NCBI GenBank assembly: GCA_037178855.1
Contig: JASJZC010000006.1
Span: forward strand, 5,828,001-5,892,000
Direction: 5' to 3'
Length of the DNA: 64,000 nt
From: Oscheius sp. JU75
Lineage: Eukaryota; Nematoda; Chromadorea; Rhabditida; Rhabditidae
A program made the position numbers and the translations under genes. Positions 59,626 through 64,000 of this stretch are shown here, one piece after another. How positions within the stretch are numbered: position 1 is the stretch's first letter; every line of letters starts with the position of its first letter. The notes under the pieces are model-generated. The model saw only the letters and a program-made list of their open reading frames with translations. It was not told where the DNA came from and ran no database searches.

Positions 59626-62600
59626 TCAAATAGCCTCTGGCAGATGAGCACGCTGTTCATCGAATCGCGTCTTTGCCATCCTCGTGACGAGATCTGTGAG
59701 GTCGTCTTCTGGAATCGTCATTGCACCGTTTTTCGGTTTTTCTGAAAGATTTCTTTGTTTTATAGGTAGAAAAACAAACTGACCAGTAGTTGTCGCTGTT
59801 CTGCCACCAAGTTCACTTCTCTGCTCGTTCATTCGCTGGCCTTGGGCTCGAGCAACCAGCTCCAGGAGCTGCTCATCAATTCCGCCTTCCAGTTCGGCTG
59901 ATCTAAAATTGCGAAGTTGTTAGAAAGGAAGGAACGACTGACTTTTGAATCTGATCGAGGAGCTCCTCCTGTCCTTGATAGCCGGGGAAGAGTGTGGCTC
60001 TCTGTTCATCCATTCGCCTCGACTGCGCAGCTATCACCTGATCGAAGAGCGAATCGGGTCCTTCTGAAAATATTTTAATTGGTAACTAACTGACTGGTCC
60101 ATGTTTTATTTCAATGACCAACGTTGTACTCTCAATTTTAAACGCGCAATAGCCGTTAGACAGGATTGAAAGGCAGAATAGAAGATAAAATCACACCACA
60201 AGGCTAGCCTCAACTAAAAACAACAAAAATAAAAATACCTTTACGATTTTTCCTCGGTGGCGGCACAGGTGTTTCGACATAGGGGATACCAAACGAATGT
60301 CGTCTGTTTCTGCTGGGTGGTGGAAGTGGCTGTTTAAATCCCTCGAGCTCGAAACTGGCCATGCTCGCAGTGTCATGTGGCTTCTTTTTGTTCGACCACA
60401 GACTCGCCGTAGAGAAGCGTTTGTAGAGAGGGGTCGAGGTGCTCTGTGGTCCTTTCTTGAGCTCCTTCATCCACGACGACGTAACACGACCGAGTAGACT
60501 GCGGGACTTGTTGGAGCAAATGGACTCTGAAATACACACCAACTAAAAGAAGCACCACGACAATAAAGAAAATGATGATAGACATGCAAAGGAGTTCAGA
60601 GGGTTGCTGCCAAATTATGGCGTCGAAGGGCTGTCAGCCGGAATGTCAACTGACATTGGTTAGGAGGCAAAACATCAATTGACCACTCACTTTTGGCCTT
60701 TGATTATGCTCTTTGTCTAGCTAGAGTTCAAGCTTTTTGTCTACTTGACCGAGACATTAGGAAAATAATGTAAAACAAACCATTGGGACTAGGAATATTC
60801 GTGTCTCGCTGCCTGGGAGCTTTGTTGGTGGCGTCGGTGAGCACATGTGCCTCGCACCGTTGATCATCGAGACGTTTGGACTGGACGCGGCTGATGAAGT
60901 CGAGAAAATCTTCTTCATTGTTCATTGCGGTACCCGTCTGCAAAAAACTGGATAGAATGCGAAGTTGCGAGTTAAGAGCTCATTTTGGATGCCGAGACAA
61001 TGGGACAAAGCGAGAGGCAATCCCTCTCCCAAATTGTAACTCGAGAGGATAATAGATTCCGCATGCGTTTCTATCAAAAGAGCTCCCGGACGGAGCTTTC
61101 TTTACTTTTACGAGGTAGGATCACGGGCGATATAACGCGTCAACATGTGACAATCTCACTTTTTCGGAAAGAGGCCTTTAGGCAGAGAGACGAGTCGCTG
61201 CCTGACTCCTCTCCGTAAGAGGCCGTGAATTCAATCAGTGAGAGATGCTCTCCGCTATCGTGCAACGACAACGGAAATTCGGCAGTTCTTTGAAAAAACT
61301 AAACACACGAGATCAAAGGGTTAGACAAACGGCTGCATATTTGCCGGTAATCCGATATCGAAAACGTGTCCTTGCAGACGACGTAAGCATGGCTCTAAAA
61401 AATGGACATCTAACATCTAATTGAGACTATTTCGAAGCAAGTGCTTGCCGCTCTCAAATTCTTTACTCTTAACTGGCTCTTTGGTCTCGTTTGCCCAATT
61501 TTCAAGCTTCTAAAACAAAAGTACCTTAGATCTGGCAGACAGCTCGGTGTCGCTGGCGAAGACATTGTTCCTACTCAGTCCGAGATCGCAGGCCTCGTGG
61601 ATGCTATTCAAGGAGACGGACAGGCGTAGCTGTGGCAGATTGTGCGCTTCTGGGTCCGCGCTTGAGTCCATGAGCAGCTAAAATGTATGAGAATAATTGA
61701 TGGTTCCGCGAGAATAAAACAAACCTCGCGACCCTCAAGAACAACAGCGTCACCGGCAATCTCGATCAGCTCCCGGAAGGCGACTTCGGCCGCATGGATC
61801 ATGACAGGGTCCTTCATCTGAAAATGAGACGTTAAACAAGGCCCCATCAAAAGTGGCTTAGGAGAATTAGAGCGTGGGTGCGCAATAACAGACCGGGATT
61901 CGTCCCTCTTTTAATTGAAAGTCGAGGCTCTGGAGAGCACGCAAAGAATTCCCCTCAAACAAAAAGAGAGACAGAAGATCGAATTGTGTAGGGAGGCAAG
62001 CAGAGAGAATTACTCGATGTGAAACAAAAGCAGCCGCGGGCTAGGATAAACAAAGCCATTTTTAAATAAGACGACTCCAATAAGCATTGTTCGCCCTTTC
62101 ACTTATGGCATCATCGGAATCACATCCTCACGCGTCAAAGCCATCTCAGTGCTGAAGAGCAGTTCTTTTGAGCCGAGTCAATTGGTCGTGAGAGAGGAGA
62201 AAATAAGGAAATGCGGCGGTGCGAATTTCATTCGGTCGCCTTGGTAACACCTACCTCTCTCACATTCAATTACCCAGTTGACTCAGACTGACAAACGGCT
62301 GCAATCCAACCGAGTTTCACCAGACGGTGCTCTAAGAAAATGAAGTCTATTGGGAACGAAAGAGTCGGGGAACGCGAGAGACTAAAAAAGGAGGCCTGTT
62401 TACAAATGGCTCTGCAAAATGCTAAGCTTGACGTCCAGAGCCACTGATATTTCACCAGGCATCTCGTTGATTTAGGCTGTCAACAAGCCTGAAGAGGAAG
62501 AGGAACGTCCACTTCCAGGCTATTTTTAGCCTATCAACTTTTGGCGAAGACGTCACAAAGAGAAAGACGTTTCTTCTTGTCGCATGTTTCAAAGAAGCGG

Positions 62601-64000
62601 TGATTTCAGATTTACACAATAAGATCCAGAGCTCGGGAAATGGATAGCCGACAAACAAACACCCTTATCTACTGCTCGAATCTTATCTTAGAACGTCTAT
62701 TAACAAAAAACTTGCCTGTTTGGCCAGAGAACGCCGTCTAGCCATGAAGTAGACGGCCTTCGGGAAGTCTCCAATCAGTCTGAAAGACCTCGTGTAGAAA
62801 AAGACAATTCAAATTAACTTACTTGTAAACTGTGGCGAGCGAAGCCAGTCCTCGTCCCTCTCCGGCCGTATCTCGAAGCTCTCTGGCATAGCTCAGATGT
62901 CGTAGATGATAGTCGGAGGCCTGTTCCAATTCGTCGTTTAGAGTCGAGGCGCTGGCCAAATTGAAGCAGCTCTGGCCTTGAATTGCCTTGTTGCGCAAGG
63001 ATTTGGAGTCGAGCTCCATGGCGAGCGAGAGAGCAAGTCTAAAGATGGGTTGACTAGGTGACACATAGGACAAACTGACCTATAGCACTCGAGAGCTTTG
63101 AGCAGATCACCAAGAAAGACGTAGGCGTTTCCGAGATTCGAGTAGGCTTTTCGCTGGGTCTCCTTGTCTCCGTACTCTTGAGCAACTTGAAGTCTCTGCA
63201 AATTAGCAAGTTTCGAAGGGGGAACGTGTCAACACAACTAGGCAAACATGGATCCAGCTGATCGTGTCATTTAGCTGAGCTGAAAACAGCCACTTCTCAG
63301 TCAGCTGTTGTTTTCGATCGGTGGGAGAAATTGATGAGAAAGGTTTACTTTGGTGTGATGTTTGACGGATTCTTCGAAGTCGCGAATCACGTAGTAGCAA
63401 TTGCCGAGACTGCCGTAGGCGCGACCACAGGCTCTTCTGTCGTTCAGCTCCTCCACAAGGCCGAGATTCGTGCTGAAAACGAGGTGAAAAAACGCAATGT
63501 TGGTGCCCAGCTACACTTCCAACTCAAATTCACAATAGGTATACTCGGAAGACCTTGTGAGGTGGCTATTTCAAAAGCCATTAGCCAACAAAAACGTCTT
63601 TAGCTTCTGCAAAAGTTTCTCATGATCTGCAGCTCCATCTGGAGGAGCAAAAAGCATTAGGGACAAAGCAGCATCCGGGTTGCCTTGGAAAAGATGTCAC
63701 ATCTACTCCCAGCAGCGCGTTCTTTGCACAAAGAGATAGAACTTACTCGAAGTTCTGAATGGCCTTGTGGATGTCCTCTTTGAAGTTGCATCCGGCGCTG
63801 ATAGACGATGCGACGGTGGAGTTCATGGTCGATGTGGCTGCTTGGAAGGTTTTCGCCGACTCTTTGCCTCGTAGAAAGTATATAGTGCCCAGGTTATAAA
63901 ACGCCACTGCTTGGGTATTCTGAAGATTGTTTGAGATGAAAACGAATTGAGAAAATACCTTGTTTCCTAACTCCTTCCCTATATTTAGCTGTGTTTGAGC
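59626..64000 (-). CDS. TPR + four-GoLoco protein (Pins/LGN/AGS3), 5' end missing
   Basis: Scaffold that binds GDP-bound G-alpha-i/o through GoLoco motifs and links cortical G proteins to spindle orientation. The gene enters from the right edge, so its N terminus is absent. Exons: 59626-59741, 59784-59902, 59943-60063, 60239-60526, 60780/60781-60937, 61525-61677, 61725-61817, 62716-62779, 62823-63038, 63080-63195, 63349-63472, 63747-63919, 63959-64000 (cut); 593 residues here. TPR helices include RAYGSLGNCYYVIRDFEESV and KAYSNLGNAYVFLGDLLKALECY. Four GoLoco motifs follow, each in its own exon: FLDFISRVQSKRLDDQR, LFDQVIAAQSRRMDEQR, LLELVARAQGQRMNEQR, LTDLVTRMAKTRFDEQR. The first two are separated by a basic, Pro-rich linker. 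Exon 62716-62779 is followed by a GC donor (GCAAGT). Confidence 0.92.

Noticed and set aside
63473-63746. Possible extra exon in the GoLoco gene reading GNPDAALSLMLFAPP
   Set aside because: Its reading phase does not fit the flanking exons and the direct join 63747/63472 reproduces the TPR order. It could still be an alternative exon, but I cannot support it.

Overview
The window is nuclear DNA from an animal, almost certainly a nematode. The genes are compact and split by many short introns, often 35-60 bp, with GT starts and C/TTTCAG ends. Several start codons lie 0-20 bases behind a lone TTTCAG-type acceptor with no upstream coding exon, as expected for spliced-leader trans-splicing. Gene content agrees: an nhr-91/HR4/GCNF-type nuclear receptor, an NCS-1 that follows the C. 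elegans protein nearly residue for residue as I remember it, saposin-like peptides and a worm-type serpentine receptor. Base composition looks like the mid-forties percent GC by eye. I cannot name the species. All exon models were built by hand from splice sites, reading phase and family resemblance, and in every multi-exon model the exon lengths sum to a multiple of three.

Layout. 2.4-7.6 kb (-): nuclear receptor. 8.9-10.9 kb (-): secreted protein with two MAM domains. 11.35-13.6 kb (-): two tandem saposin-like genes and a Cys-rich membrane protein. 14.4-15.1 kb (+): small unrecognised gene behind a TATA box. 15.2-17.3 kb (-): GPAT3/4-type acyltransferase. 17.3-20.5 kb: no gene, but a perfect hairpin. 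20.5-22.1 kb (+): secreted pro-protein with a furin-like site and a cystine-knot-like end. 22.4-24.3 kb: a 204-bp near-perfect palindrome whose right arm runs into a serpentine receptor gene (+). 24.3-32.7 kb: gene-poor, with degenerate repeats. 32.75-35.6 kb (+): neuropeptide receptor with a transposon-like insertion in intron 1. 35.7-37.5 kb (-): Sec12/PREB. 38.7-40.9 kb (+): SLC17 transporter. 40.9-45.6 kb: gene-poor. 45.6-46.3 kb (+): NCS-1/frequenin. 46.8-48.4 kb (-): CHID1-like GH18 protein. 48.8-50.4 kb (-): AP-3 mu. 51.1-52.5 kb (+): mitoribosomal S18-family protein and complex I NDUFA2. 52.6-54.8 kb (-): exostosin. 55.0-59.3 kb (-): exportin-5. 59.6-64.0 kb (-): a TPR + four-GoLoco protein (Pins/LGN/AGS3) running off the right edge.

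The right half is dense with housekeeping and trafficking genes: ER-to-Golgi (Sec12), endosome-lysosome (AP-3), ER/lysosome lectin-like (CHID1), heparan sulfate synthesis (exostosin) and nuclear export (exportin-5). Several same-strand neighbours are close enough to be operons (AP-3 mu to CHID1; GoLoco protein to exportin-5 to exostosin; S18 to NDUFA2). The left half has more accessory, secreted and signalling genes. The items most worth a second look are exportin-5, which C. elegans is reported to lack; an exostosin that keeps a GT64 half but with an altered acidic motif; the palindrome at 22.4-23.0 kb; the cystine-knot pro-protein; and the TTAA-flanked inverted-repeat element at 33.0-33.7 kb.
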